A stretch of DNA of 22,935 bases, from IMG/VR virus record IMGVR_UViG_3300025071_000059, positions 1 through 22,935 of that record; one strand, written 5' to 3'. This DNA comes from a virus. Of the stretch, positions 15,708 through 21,216 are shown piece by piece. Made by a program: the position numbers and the translations under genes. The notes beneath the pieces are model-generated. The model did no database searches. It was not told the DNA's origin and worked only from the letters and a program-made list of their open reading frames with translations. The first letter of the stretch is position 1; every line of letters starts with the position of its first letter.

Positions 15708-16437
15708 ACCAAGACTAAAAGGGAAGAAGTTAAAGGCTTTTCAGCACCTCACCAAAAAGGAGAGGCGTATACTTGTGGTAGGTGATTTACACGAGCCGTT
15801 CTGTTTAGACGGCTACCTTCAGTTTTGTAAAGACACATACGAAAAGTGGAACTGCAACCAGGTAATCTTTATCGGGGACATTATAGACAACCACTATTCG
15901 AGTTACCACGAAAGCGATCCAAACGGAATGGGTGGCGGCGACGAGTTGGACCTTGCTATTAAACGAGTTTCTAAGTGGTCAAAGGCTTTTCCCGAAGCCG
16001 ATGTACTAATAGGTAACCACGATAGAATAATAATGCGTAAGGCGTTTAGTTCAGCTATCCCGAAGGAATGGATAAAAAGCTACAACGAAGTGTTGGGTAC
16101 AAACTGGAACTGGTGCGAAAGTATCGTTTACGACGATGTGTTATACGAACACGGTGAAGGTGGTCAGGCCAAGACGAAAGCCAAAAACAATATGATGAGT
16201 TCGGTATGTGGACACACCCATACACAAGCGTATGTTGAGTGGTTAGTTGGAAAAAAATACCGAGTTTTCGGGATGCAAGTAGGTTGTGGGGTGGATGCCT
16301 CTACCTATGCGGCGGCCTATGCTAAGAATTTTAAAAGACAAGCGATAGGATGCGGTGTAATTTTGGGAGGCCATACCGCGATAAATGTCTTAATGCCTTT
16401 AGGGGAAAAGAAAGCGAAAGAAAGTAGAGTGCTATAA
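15658..16437 (+). CDS. Calcineurin-like metallophosphoesterase
   Basis: Up to 259 aa from a GTG at 15658; TTG at 15694 is another possible start and no ATG precedes the catalytic block, so the N-terminus is uncertain. All five family motifs are present (numbering from 15658): GDLH (42-45), GDIID (73-77), GNHD (119-122), His165 in YEHGEGG and GHTH (185-188). Together they bind two metal ions that activate water to cut phosphomono- or diesters. The compact form without an obvious extra domain resembles phage-encoded phosphoesterases, but the substrate (nucleic acid, nucleotide or phosphoprotein) cannot be told. It follows the lysis genes with a 50-base overlap. It could act in host take-over or DNA metabolism instead of lysis. 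Confidence 0.85.
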   Translation: MWWVLFHFAYHFLKDVRPRLKGKKLKAFQHLTKKERRILVVGDLHEPFCLDGYLQFCKDTYEKWNCNQVIFIGDIIDNHYSSYHESDPNGMGGGDELDLAIKRVSKWSKAFPEADVLIGNHDRIIMRKAFSSAIPKEWIKSYNEVLGTNWNWCESIVYDDVLYEHGEGGQAKTKAKNNMMSSVCGHTHTQAYVEWLVGKKYRVFGMQVGCGVDASTYAAAYAKNFKRQAIGCGVILGGHTAINVLMPLGEKKAKESRVL

Positions 16438-16479
16438 ACTACTCCTTAAACTTCCTTTGCTTTTTAATGGGTTTTGTAA

Positions 16480-16510
16480 CCCCCTTGGCTAATGCGTAAA
16501 ACCAAGGGGG
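16480..16510. other. Strong inverted repeat at the convergent gene junction
   Basis: CCCCCTTGG (16480-16488) and CCAAGGGGG (16502-16510) pair perfectly around a 13-base loop, with a further TTTG/CAAA pairing outside an internal loop. It lies between the rightward phosphoesterase and the leftward methyltransferase ends. Neither flank has a clear T run, so it is not a standard rho-independent terminator; it may still stop or stabilise transcripts from both sides. Confidence 0.6.
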
Positions 16511-16520
16511 AACTCAAACA

Positions 16521-16549
16521 AAGCACAAGGTCATCCATCCTTCGTGCTT
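16521..16549. other. Second hairpin at the convergent junction
   Basis: AAGCACAAGG (16521-16530) pairs with CCTT and GTGCTT (16539-16542 and 16544-16549) with one bulged C and an 8-base loop. It follows the first hairpin by ten bases and precedes the methyltransferase stop (minus strand). No adjacent T run is seen. Probably part of the same 3'-end region for convergent transcripts. Confidence 0.5.
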
Positions 16550-16562
16550 GTGTAAATATACA

Positions 16563-17681
16563 CTAAACTTCTTCTTGTTGGTTCTTTAGGTCTTCCATTT
16601 TTTGAATAGCCTTAAAAATCTCAAAAGCTACTTGGGGGACGATTGCGTTTCCGTAGGCTTTGATACTTTCTTTTCTCCACTTTGGAAAGGTAATACCGTC
16701 CAGTTCTCGGGAAATCCCATCATTTCTTCCACAAATAGGGGGTTGAGTTGGGAACTTTTCCCAACCTCTTGGCTTACCAAATGATTTAATTCGCTCCGTC
16801 TGCTCACTCCGTCCGTCCTCTCTATTGTCGTTCCCGCATTCTGACAACTCGAAGTCGGTGTCGGTAGCATTCCCATCTTTGCTAAATTCGGTAGTTGGTT
16901 CAAATGGTTTGCATGTCCCGTTTCCCTTGTTAAATGTTCCATCGAGTTCGCTCCTTTTATGTCCCTCGAGCAAGGTGTCGGGAGCATTCCCAAACTCGCC
17001 TTTCCACTCAACATTGAAGCCGTCCCGTCTTTCCTTAGTTGTCCCTTCCAGTCCCCCGCTATCGGTGTTGGGAGCATCCCCGAATACTTGACCTGACATA
17101 GTAGATTTGGGTATTTCGTTCCGTTTACATATCCGTTCTTTTTCTTCCTTGCTTGAAACGCTTCGGGTGTTTCGTCCATCATTACGCTTCGTGGAGTTTG
17201 CAATAAACCAAATTCTATCCCTTCGGTGGGGTGCGTTTTTGCCACAAGCTGGAAGTAAATACGGTGTGACTTCGTAGCCTTCATTTTCCAAGTCAGCGCA
17301 CACTTCTTCGAATACCATTCCCCCTGACCAATTAAGTAACCCGCGAACGTTTTCGCCCACGACGTAACGAGGGGAAACCTCCCGAATGACTCTAAGCATT
17401 TCGGGCCACAAGTGGCGTTCGTCTTCTGTTCCTTTTCGCTTTCCCGCTGATGAGAAGGGTTGGCAAGGGAATCCTCCCGTGAGGATATCAACTCGTCCAA
17501 GGTAATCTGTCGCGTCGAATGTTCTGACATCTTTGTATAGTTTTGAGTTTGGAAAATGGTGTTTAAGGACCTTTTGACAAAATGGGTCGTATTCGCAATG
17601 GAATACGTTTTTCCACCCCATCCATTCGGAGGCCAGGTCAAAGCCTCCTATTCCGCTAAATAGCGATCCGTGAGTTATCAT
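16563..17681 (-). CDS. dcm: DNA (cytosine-5) methyltransferase (Dcm type)
   Basis: A 372-aa enzyme that moves a methyl group from S-adenosylmethionine to C5 of cytosine in DNA. Seen motifs are I FSGIGG (8-13), IV PCQP with catalytic Cys73, VI ENV (110-112), VIII RRDR (153-156) and IX/X GNAIVP (344-349). All are intact, so it should be active. Residues 165-330 form a long, low-complexity target-recognition region rich in Gly, Asp, Asn and Thr, including three near-repeats of GNAPDTD. The ATG at 17681 (MITHGSLFSG) is chosen because the upstream TTG at 17708 only overlaps the preceding gene. No restriction enzyme is seen, so it most likely protects phage DNA. A 300-codon ORF lies entirely inside it in the +1 frame. 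Confidence 0.93.
   Translation of the reverse strand: MITHGSLFSGIGGFDLASEWMGWKNVFHCEYDPFCQKVLKHHFPNSKLYKDVRTFDATDYLGRVDILTGGFPCQPFSSAGKRKGTEDERHLWPEMLRVIREVSPRYVVGENVRGLLNWSGGMVFEEVCADLENEGYEVTPYLLPACGKNAPHRRDRIWFIANSTKRNDGRNTRSVSSKEEKERICKRNEIPKSTMSGQVFGDAPNTDSGGLEGTTKERRDGFNVEWKGEFGNAPDTLLEGHKRSELDGTFNKGNGTCKPFEPTTEFSKDGNATDTDFELSECGNDNREDGRSEQTERIKSFGKPRGWEKFPTQPPICGRNDGISRELDGITFPKWRKESIKAYGNAIVPQVAFEIFKAIQKMEDLKNQQEEV
16628..17530 (-). CDS. Nested +1-frame ORF inside dcm, MLPTP-repeat protein
   Basis: A 300-codon ORF (ATG at 17530; a TTG at 17641 would give 337) read in the +1 frame of dcm and completely inside it. It holds TCGPKCLESF, SWAKTFAGYLIGQGEWYSKK, CALTWKMKATKSHRIYFQLV, THPTEGIEFGLLQTP, NGYVNGTKYPNLLCQV, three MLPTP repeats and LNPLFVEEMMGFPENWT. 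I recall proteins with this same order of motifs in other phages, mostly unnamed and near methyltransferase genes. The MMGFPxxWT end also occurs in some C5 methyltransferases. No catalytic motif of its own is present. It may be a partner or alternative C-terminus of the enzyme. It may also be a pure by-product, since conservation of dcm would partly carry the shifted frame along. Expression is untested. Confidence 0.5.
   Translation of the reverse strand: MSEHSTRQITLDELISSREDSLANPSHQRESEKEQKTNATCGPKCLESFGRFPLVTSWAKTFAGYLIGQGEWYSKKCALTWKMKATKSHRIYFQLVAKTHPTEGIEFGLLQTPRSVMMDETPEAFQARKKKNGYVNGTKYPNLLCQVKYSGMLPTPIAGDWKGQLRKDGTASMLSGKASLGMLPTPCSRDIKGANSMEHLTRETGHANHLNQLPNLAKMGMLPTPTSSCQNAGTTIERTDGVSRRSELNHLVSQEVGKSSQLNPLFVEEMMGFPENWTVLPFQSGEKKVSKPTETQSSPK
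16857..17080 (-). repeat. Three dual-coded copies of a 17-base word in dcm
   Basis: Near-identical copies at 16857-16873, 16974-16990 and 17064-17080. The minus-strand consensus is GGRATGCTMCCRACACC. In the dcm frame each gives a (G)NAPDT or NATDT segment; in the +1 frame each gives GMLPTP. Spacing is 117 and 90 bases, both multiples of three, so both frames are kept. Confidence 0.75.
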
Positions 17682-18027
17682 ATTGTCGTTGTAAGGATTG
17701 TTTAACAAATTGAATTGAACTTATGCGCTCAGACAAAGACTTAATGTAGTCTTCGACCTCTTGCCCATTTGTAGCGATGTAGTAGCCTTTTGACGTCGCT
17801 ATAAGGTAAGGGATAAGGTCGTGCGCTCTAATGTGATGTATGACCTTCCTAAGACGTGCATCGTGGAGTTTATACCCTTGCGATTGCATCGCCTTACATA
17901 TAGCCTTATTTGTGATGGCTTTGTCTTTTCCTATTTTAGTCGATAGTCCTTGTACTATAATAGGTAGAAGTTTATTTAGTTCGTAGCCGTTCAGCTCGTG
18001 GGTTTCCCTTTCGAAGTTGGTAATCAT
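17656..18027 (-). CDS. Winged-helix-like DNA-binding protein, unknown role
   Basis: A 123-aa basic protein. The start chosen is the ATG at 18027, which overlaps the stop of the small membrane peptide (ATGA). A TTG at 18141 would add 38 residues overlapping the promoter. A helical core, TNKAICKAMQSQGYKLHDAR, continues as LRKVIHHIRAHDLIPYLIAT, then a beta wing (SKGYYIATN) and a helix VEDYIKSLSERISSI. This pattern resembles small winged-helix proteins I recall next to phage replication or methyltransferase genes in Bacteroidota. Their function is not established. It might repress the divergent promoters or act with the methyltransferase. It overlaps dcm by 26 bases. Confidence 0.55.
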   Translation of the reverse strand: MITNFERETHELNGYELNKLLPIIVQGLSTKIGKDKAITNKAICKAMQSQGYKLHDARLRKVIHHIRAHDLIPYLIATSKGYYIATNGQEVEDYIKSLSERISSIQFVKQSLQRQYDNSRIAI

Positions 18028-18122
18028 ACTAAGGAAAGTAAATAGGTTAAAAGCATAACACCGCTTACAAATACGACTAAGGTAATAAATATCTCTTTTG
18101 GGGCTGACTGGTTGTGTGGCAT
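18024..18122 (-). CDS. 32-aa single-pass membrane peptide, head of the leftward unit
   Basis: An ORF too short for most gene callers. It starts with ATG at 18122 and ends in TGA sharing ATGA with the next start, the packing style used throughout. The product is a short polar N-terminus (MPHNQSAPKE) and one hydrophobic segment (IFITLVVFVSGVMLLTYLLS). No family is recognised. A TATATTTG box sits 17-24 bases upstream and would start the transcript about ten bases before the ATG. A membrane peptide at the head of a phage early unit could interfere with host membrane proteins or with superinfection, but this is speculation. Confidence 0.55.
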   Translation of the reverse strand: MPHNQSAPKEIFITLVVFVSGVMLLTYLLSLV

Positions 18123-18138
18123 ATTTTGTTTGTTTCGA

Positions 18139-18172
18139 CAAATATACACAAATAAACTTAAAGAATAACCAA
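18139..18172 (-). promoter_or_regulatory. Candidate promoter of the leftward dcm unit
   Basis: On the minus strand TATATTTG (18146-18139) fits TAnnTTTG exactly, and TTG (18172-18170) lies 23 bases upstream. This agrees with the TTG-N17-23-TAnnTTTG form described for Flavobacterium. The predicted start of transcription is about ten bases before the ATG at 18122. Confidence 0.55.
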
Positions 18173-18174
18173 GA

Positions 18175-18182
18175 TAAATTTG
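18175..18182 (+). promoter_or_regulatory. Candidate -7 box of the rightward early unit
   Basis: TAAATTTG fits TAnnTTTG. It is part of a 12-base word AAGATAAATTTG that recurs at 18986-18997 and 19320-19331. No TTG element is found 17-23 bases upstream. It lies 52 bases before the ATG at 18234, back to back with the leftward promoter. Confidence 0.38.
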
Positions 18183-18220
18183 GTAGTATAGAAGTTATTC
18201 ATTATATTGCGGTATAATTA

Positions 18221-18238
18221 AAAACCAAACAAAATGAA
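18221..18238 (+). repeat. A-rich translation-start repeat (copy 1 of 2)
   Basis: AAAACCAAACAAAATGAA spans the ATG at 18234 and recurs exactly at 18709-18726 around the ATG at 18722. No Shine-Dalgarno site is present at either. The A-rich leader fits the start context used by Bacteroidota ribosomes. Confidence 0.65.
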
Positions 18239-18476
18239 AAATTTTATCGAAACAAGATGTATAAATGAAATTAAGGATTTCACAAATGCAACATCTAAAC
18301 AAGTACATTCGCTAATGACTCACTCTAAAGATTATGGCAAAGGTCTATATTTTGAGATGAATGAAGATTGTGAGGTCGCCTTTGTAATAACGTATCTTGA
18401 AAATGCTACTTTCAAAGTTGAATCTCTTGAGTGGGACGTAGATATGTTATTTTTTAACTTTAACTATTCTAAATAA
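18234..18476 (+). CDS. Hypothetical early protein (80 aa)
   Basis: An 80-aa soluble protein with N-terminal helices (NFIETRCINEIKDFTNATSK) and C-terminal strands (CEVAFVITYLENATFKVES), ending in aromatic residues (LFFNFNYSK). It has no membrane segment or recognised motif. It is the first gene of the rightward early unit, with an A-rich start region and a candidate -7 box 52 bases upstream. First genes of such units are often host take-over proteins, but no function can be given. The codon use looks more AT-rich than in the structural genes. Confidence 0.55.
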   Translation: MKNFIETRCINEIKDFTNATSKQVHSLMTHSKDYGKGLYFEMNEDCEVAFVITYLENATFKVESLEWDVDMLFFNFNYSK

Positions 18477-18500
18477 TAAATACAAACCAATAAAATCAAA

Positions 18501-18710
18501 ATGACACACGAAGAATTACTACAACAAACCGAAGAACAACTTTCGGGATTATCACATAGTCAACTTTTAGAAGAAGCACAACAACTACTTAATTGTTTGC
18601 TTGAGCAGACAAGAAGAAACCCAACCCACCTTCTTCAAGAGTTAAATAACTACTATGAAGAAAGACTACAAGAATTGCCATTGGAACTTAGCGCATACCC
18701 TAAACTATAA
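18501..18710 (+). CDS. Hypothetical helical protein (69 aa)
   Basis: A 69-aa, Gln/Glu/Leu-rich protein predicted to be nearly all helical (EELLQQTEEQLSGLSHSQLL, then EEAQQLLNCLLEQTRR). It is probably two or three helices forming a bundle or coiled coil. No catalytic motif is seen. The start follows a 24-base spacer with an A-rich leader (ACCAATAAAATCAAA) and no Shine-Dalgarno. It has no recognised family. Position in the early unit is all the context available. Confidence 0.55.
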   Translation: MTHEELLQQTEEQLSGLSHSQLLEEAQQLLNCLLEQTRRNPTHLLQELNNYYEERLQELPLELSAYPKL

Positions 18711-18721
18711 AACCAAACAAA

Positions 18722-18898
18722 ATGAACAAAGAACTTAAAGAAAAACTTGTACGTCTCGTTGCCGAAGCGACCTCAGACGAACGCTATTACTTTCGTCGCC
18801 TTATGGACGATGAAAACTCGCCACAGTCCGACTCCAGGTATGCCGAAGCAAAGGCGTACTTAAAAGGTATTCACGCGGTCTTAGATATTTTAAAATAA
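18722..18898 (+). CDS. Hypothetical small protein (58 aa)
   Basis: A 58-codon ORF with an ATG in the repeated A-rich start sequence (copy 2 of AAAACCAAACAAAATGAA). The product is helical and charged (KELKEKLVRLVAEATSDERY, then SDSRYAEAKAYLKGIHAVLD). Two helices joined by an acidic loop (MDDENSPQSD) are likely. No family is recognised. The fixed start context, fit in the packed unit and amino-acid composition support it as a real gene. Confidence 0.55.
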   Translation: MNKELKEKLVRLVAEATSDERYYFRRLMDDENSPQSDSRYAEAKAYLKGIHAVLDILK

Positions 18899-18903
18899 TC
18901 AAT

Positions 18904-19065
18904 ATGAAAACAACCTACCCAACCGATCCAAGTAAAAACTATGATGAGTGGCGTAAGTACATCGCTAAAAACGCAATGACTCCTGAAGATAAATTTGAAT
19001 CGGAGTTTATGCGTATATGGTCCGACTACAAAAATTCAATAGTAAACGCAAGGACTAAGAAATAA
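18904..19065 (+). CDS. Hypothetical small protein (53 aa)
   Basis: A 53-codon ORF that starts five bases after the preceding stop and ends in TAATG with the next gene. It reads TYPTDPSKNYDEWRKYIAKN followed by a helical, charged end (EDKFESEFMRIWSDYKNS). Trp and Tyr are frequent, and no family is recognised. Coupling to the next gene by a one-base overlap supports translation. A copy of the AAGATAAATTTG word lies inside it (18986-18997). Confidence 0.55.
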   Translation: MKTTYPTDPSKNYDEWRKYIAKNAMTPEDKFESEFMRIWSDYKNSIVNARTKK

Positions 19066-19298
19066 TGGAGAATAATATTGGGAAGTTTAAGTTTGCTTTT
19101 ACCCCGAAGGGTATGCCCGATTGTAAGTCGCCTAATATGTTTATCAGAACTTTTACCGAAGAAGGCCAGTTCGACGCTTTTATAGAAGAAATGGACGAAA
19201 AGGGTTACCACTTCCACGACGCTTGGGATTTTGAAGAATACATGAAGTTTATAGATAACACTATAAAAGCAAGAATAAAAAAGAATAAAGAGAAATAA
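19065..19298 (+). CDS. Hypothetical protein (77 aa)
   Basis: A 77-aa protein. The first half is strand-like (KFKFAFTPKGMPDCKSPNMF) and the second acidic and aromatic (EEMDEKGYHFHDAWDFEEYM) with a basic end (KARIKKNKEK). It has no membrane segment, Cys pair or known motif. It overlaps the previous stop by one base and ends at the start of the operator-like repeat region (19294). The last stop codon lies inside the first repeat. It closes the first group of early genes. Confidence 0.55.
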   Translation: MENNIGKFKFAFTPKGMPDCKSPNMFIRTFTEEGQFDAFIEEMDEKGYHFHDAWDFEEYMKFIDNTIKARIKKNKEK

Positions 19299-19331
19299 AG
19301 ATATTATCTTTGTTTAATAAAGATAAATTTG
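19294..19331 (+). promoter_or_regulatory. Promoter with operator-like repeats before the OB-fold gene
   Basis: AATAAAGATA occurs at 19294-19303 and 19316-19325, 22 bases apart, or about two helical turns. Between them ATCTTT (19306-19311) forms an inverted copy. Two boxes fit TAnnTTTG: TATCTTTG (19305-19312) and TAAATTTG (19324-19331). No TTG element is visible at the right distance. The overlap of repeats and boxes suggests regulated initiation of the replication genes. Confidence 0.42.
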
Positions 19332-19354
19332 TTTAACCCCTAAAATATAAAAAA

Positions 19355-19804
19355 ATGGGAAAGTCTAAAATAAAGTCCGTACAAAATAACGGCACGTACC
19401 AAAGTAAATTCGATAACTCAACGATGTACACATTCGAGATTCAATTAGAAGATGGATCGGTAGGCGAAGTATCTGCCAAAAGTGAGAACCGATGGAAGGA
19501 AGGCGACGAAGTAGAATACATTTTAACGGCCTCCAACTATGGCAATAAGATGAAACTTAATAGGCCCGACTTCACACCTGGAAACTCTACGTCTACTTCG
19601 GGCGGTGGTAGTTACTCAGACCGCCAAGATATTATAGTAAATGAGTGGGCCATAGGTAGAGCTTTAGAATGGGAGATGAACCAAAAGTCACCCACCAAAG
19701 TAGATATACGTCAGGCCATAGCATTAGCGAAGCAACTAAAGAAGTACGCTTTGGATTTAGATAACGTAGACCTAACGCTTGGAAACGAAGAATTTGAGAA
19801 CTAA
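19355..19804 (+). CDS. OB-fold-like protein, possible ssDNA-binding protein
   Basis: A 149-aa protein. Residues 1-70 are a beta-barrel-like series (KIKSVQNNGTYQSKFDNSTM then YTFEIQLEDGSVGEVSAK), which resembles a small OB-fold domain I recall in Bacteroidota phage proteins near replication genes. A Ser/Thr/Gly linker (about 75-88) joins it to a helical half (WAIGRALEWEMNQKSPTKVD, then IRQAIALAKQLKKYALDLD). The acidic, flexible C-terminus (NVDLTLGNEEFEN) is like that of single-strand-binding proteins, which use it to recruit partners. Position at the head of the replication genes fits this role. The family is not certain. Its stop shares TAATG with the next gene. Confidence 0.5.
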   Translation: MGKSKIKSVQNNGTYQSKFDNSTMYTFEIQLEDGSVGEVSAKSENRWKEGDEVEYILTASNYGNKMKLNRPDFTPGNSTSTSGGGSYSDRQDIIVNEWAIGRALEWEMNQKSPTKVDIRQAIALAKQLKKYALDLDNVDLTLGNEEFEN

Positions 19805-20034
19805 TGAGTAAAAGAAACGATTTAGATTTGAAAGAGTTTATCGGAAAGCACTACGGAACACAGACCCGAATGGCTGACTCTTTAGGGGTAACCCCCGAAA
19901 CGGTACGTACTTGGATTGTAAAAAACCCGCGCGGTATGCTAAAACATTCTCCTGAAATTATAAAGGATAAAAATGTAACGGCCTCAGAAATAGTTTGGGA
20001 GGTAATGCACCACGAGCGTTATTTGCAAGGATGA
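19804..20034 (+). CDS. Small HTH DNA-binding protein
   Basis: A 76-aa protein with a helix-turn-helix: FIGKHYGTQTRMADSLGV (helix one and turn), then TPETVRTWIVKNPRGML (recognition helix). The short tail is helical (ASEIVWEVMHHERYLQG). Such Cro-like proteins act as repressors or activators of phage early genes. A candidate binding site is the repeat region at 19294-19331 just upstream, but this is inferred. The gene starts within the stop of the OB-fold-like gene and ends in ATGA with the next start. Confidence 0.7.
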   Translation: MSKRNDLDLKEFIGKHYGTQTRMADSLGVTPETVRTWIVKNPRGMLKHSPEIIKDKNVTASEIVWEVMHHERYLQG

Positions 20035-20723
20035 TAGAATACTTTACTTTTTCAACGAAAGACGCTAATCAGTACGGAGTGGATGGGGCAATACTGCTCC
20101 ACCACATCCGCTACTGGGTGGCGAAAAACGAAGCCAACGATAAGAACTACCACGACGAGAGGTATTGGACGTACAATAGTCAAACGGCCTTTAGTAAACT
20201 TTTCCCCTTTTGGACGGCCCGAAAGATTGGTAGGCTGCTGACGAAATTAGAAGAAGACGGGGTTATTTTATCGGGCAACTATAACGACAAACGCTACGAC
20301 AGAACCAAGTGGTTCACTTTGGTAAATGGAATAACCGATTTAGGTGGTATCCATTTGTCAAAAATGACTAATGCATTAACCAAAAATGACTCACCTATAC
20401 CATATAACAACCATAGTATAACACAGAGTACTAACAAAGGGGATTTGGTTATGCCTTTTGATTCTTCCAGGTTCCAAAAGTTTTGGGGTATTTGGAAGGA
20501 CTATAAGAAGGTAGAGCATAAGTTTGCTTACAAATCTCAAGTAGCTGAACAAGCCGCTTTAAAACACCTAAACAAAATCTCAGACAACAATGAAGAAAAA
20601 TCCATTGAACTCATCGAATACGCCATCGCCCACGGATGGAAGGGAATCTTCCCTACAAAAGAAAGAAGCACAGATAAAAAGTTCGACACTGACGAGTATA
20701 GTGCGTATCTCGACACGCTCTAA
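20031..20723 (+). CDS. Replication-initiator/helicase-loader-like protein
   Basis: A 230-aa protein. The ATG at 20031 overlaps the preceding stop; an earlier start at 19995 would lie inside the HTH gene. Residues 1-100 look like the N-terminal winged-helix of phage replication initiators (MIEYFTFSTKDANQYGVDGA, LLHHIRYWVAKN, FPFWTARKIGRLLTKLEEDG). A linker contains a short Asn/Thr-rich stretch (KMTNALTKNDSPIPYNNH). The C-terminal part (FQKFWGIWKDYKKVEHKFAY, KSQVAEQAALKHLNKI, AIAHGWKGIFPT) has the layout of a helicase-loader-type domain seen in phage replication proteins. It likely starts phage replication at an origin not identified here. Subtype is uncertain. Confidence 0.68.
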   Translation: MIEYFTFSTKDANQYGVDGAILLHHIRYWVAKNEANDKNYHDERYWTYNSQTAFSKLFPFWTARKIGRLLTKLEEDGVILSGNYNDKRYDRTKWFTLVNGITDLGGIHLSKMTNALTKNDSPIPYNNHSITQSTNKGDLVMPFDSSRFQKFWGIWKDYKKVEHKFAYKSQVAEQAALKHLNKISDNNEEKSIELIEYAIAHGWKGIFPTKERSTDKKFDTDEYSAYLDTL

Positions 20724-21216
20724 TATAACCCCTTCCCAAGCGTGGGAACTGGGTACTAATGTTAGATCGGCTTTTAAGCATTGCCCAAAAGAAACTCACA
20801 CGGCCCTAACCGCTTTACTCAAAGGAACACTTGACTACCTGGACTATAACAAAACCATCCGACAAACGGAGCATATTATTGAGGCGGTGGACCATTTGAT
20901 ACACGAGTTTCCCGCTATGAAGTTGGAAGAATGGAAGTGTGTAATGATGAATTTCAAGACGGGGAAATACGGCAAACAATTTGAACGCCTTATGCTTCCC
21001 GAACTGGTGGAGGCTTTCCAAGATTACGAGGGAGAACGCGCGAAGCGTATGGAGGTACACTTTACACAAAAGAAAAACGAACCCTTCGAACCTTTAAGCG
21101 CAGAACAAAGTCAACTTATGAAAAGGCTACTTAAAGACTTAGACTTACCTGAAGACGACACCGATCAGAAAGGACGGTGGGACTTTATACCACACCCAAA
21201 CACCCCCGAAGAATGA
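20701..21216 (+). CDS. Replication-associated protein (DUF6633-like)
   Basis: A 171-aa, mostly helical protein, read from a GTG at 20701 that overlaps the previous gene by 23 bases. An ATG at 20590 only shadows that gene. Core pattern: IIEAVDHLIHEFPAMKLEEW, then KCVMMNFKTGKYGKQFERL, then PELVEAFQDYEGERAKRME. I recall this helix plus GKYGK-containing turn from proteins beside replication initiators in Bacteroidota phages (DUF6633). Function is not known. It could partner the initiator or load helicase. The C-terminus is acidic and flexible. Its stop overlaps the methyltransferase start (ATGA). Confidence 0.55.
   Translation: MRISTRSNITPSQAWELGTNVRSAFKHCPKETHTALTALLKGTLDYLDYNKTIRQTEHIIEAVDHLIHEFPAMKLEEWKCVMMNFKTGKYGKQFERLMLPELVEAFQDYEGERAKRMEVHFTQKKNEPFEPLSAEQSQLMKRLLKDLDLPEDDTDQKGRWDFIPHPNTPEE

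Noticed and set aside
16825-17091. 88-codon plus-strand ORF antisense to dcm
   Set aside because: The Ser/Pro/Val-rich product is a by-product of the repeated words in dcm. Unlike the nested same-strand ORF, it shows no known motif order.
18028-18141. Upstream TTG start of the winged-helix-like protein
   Set aside because: It would begin within the promoter box, and the same stretch encodes the small membrane peptide in another frame with a proper ATG.
20590-20700. Upstream ATG start of the DUF6633-like protein
   Set aside because: The added 37 residues overlap the initiator gene and have a Ser/Thr/Lys shadow composition.
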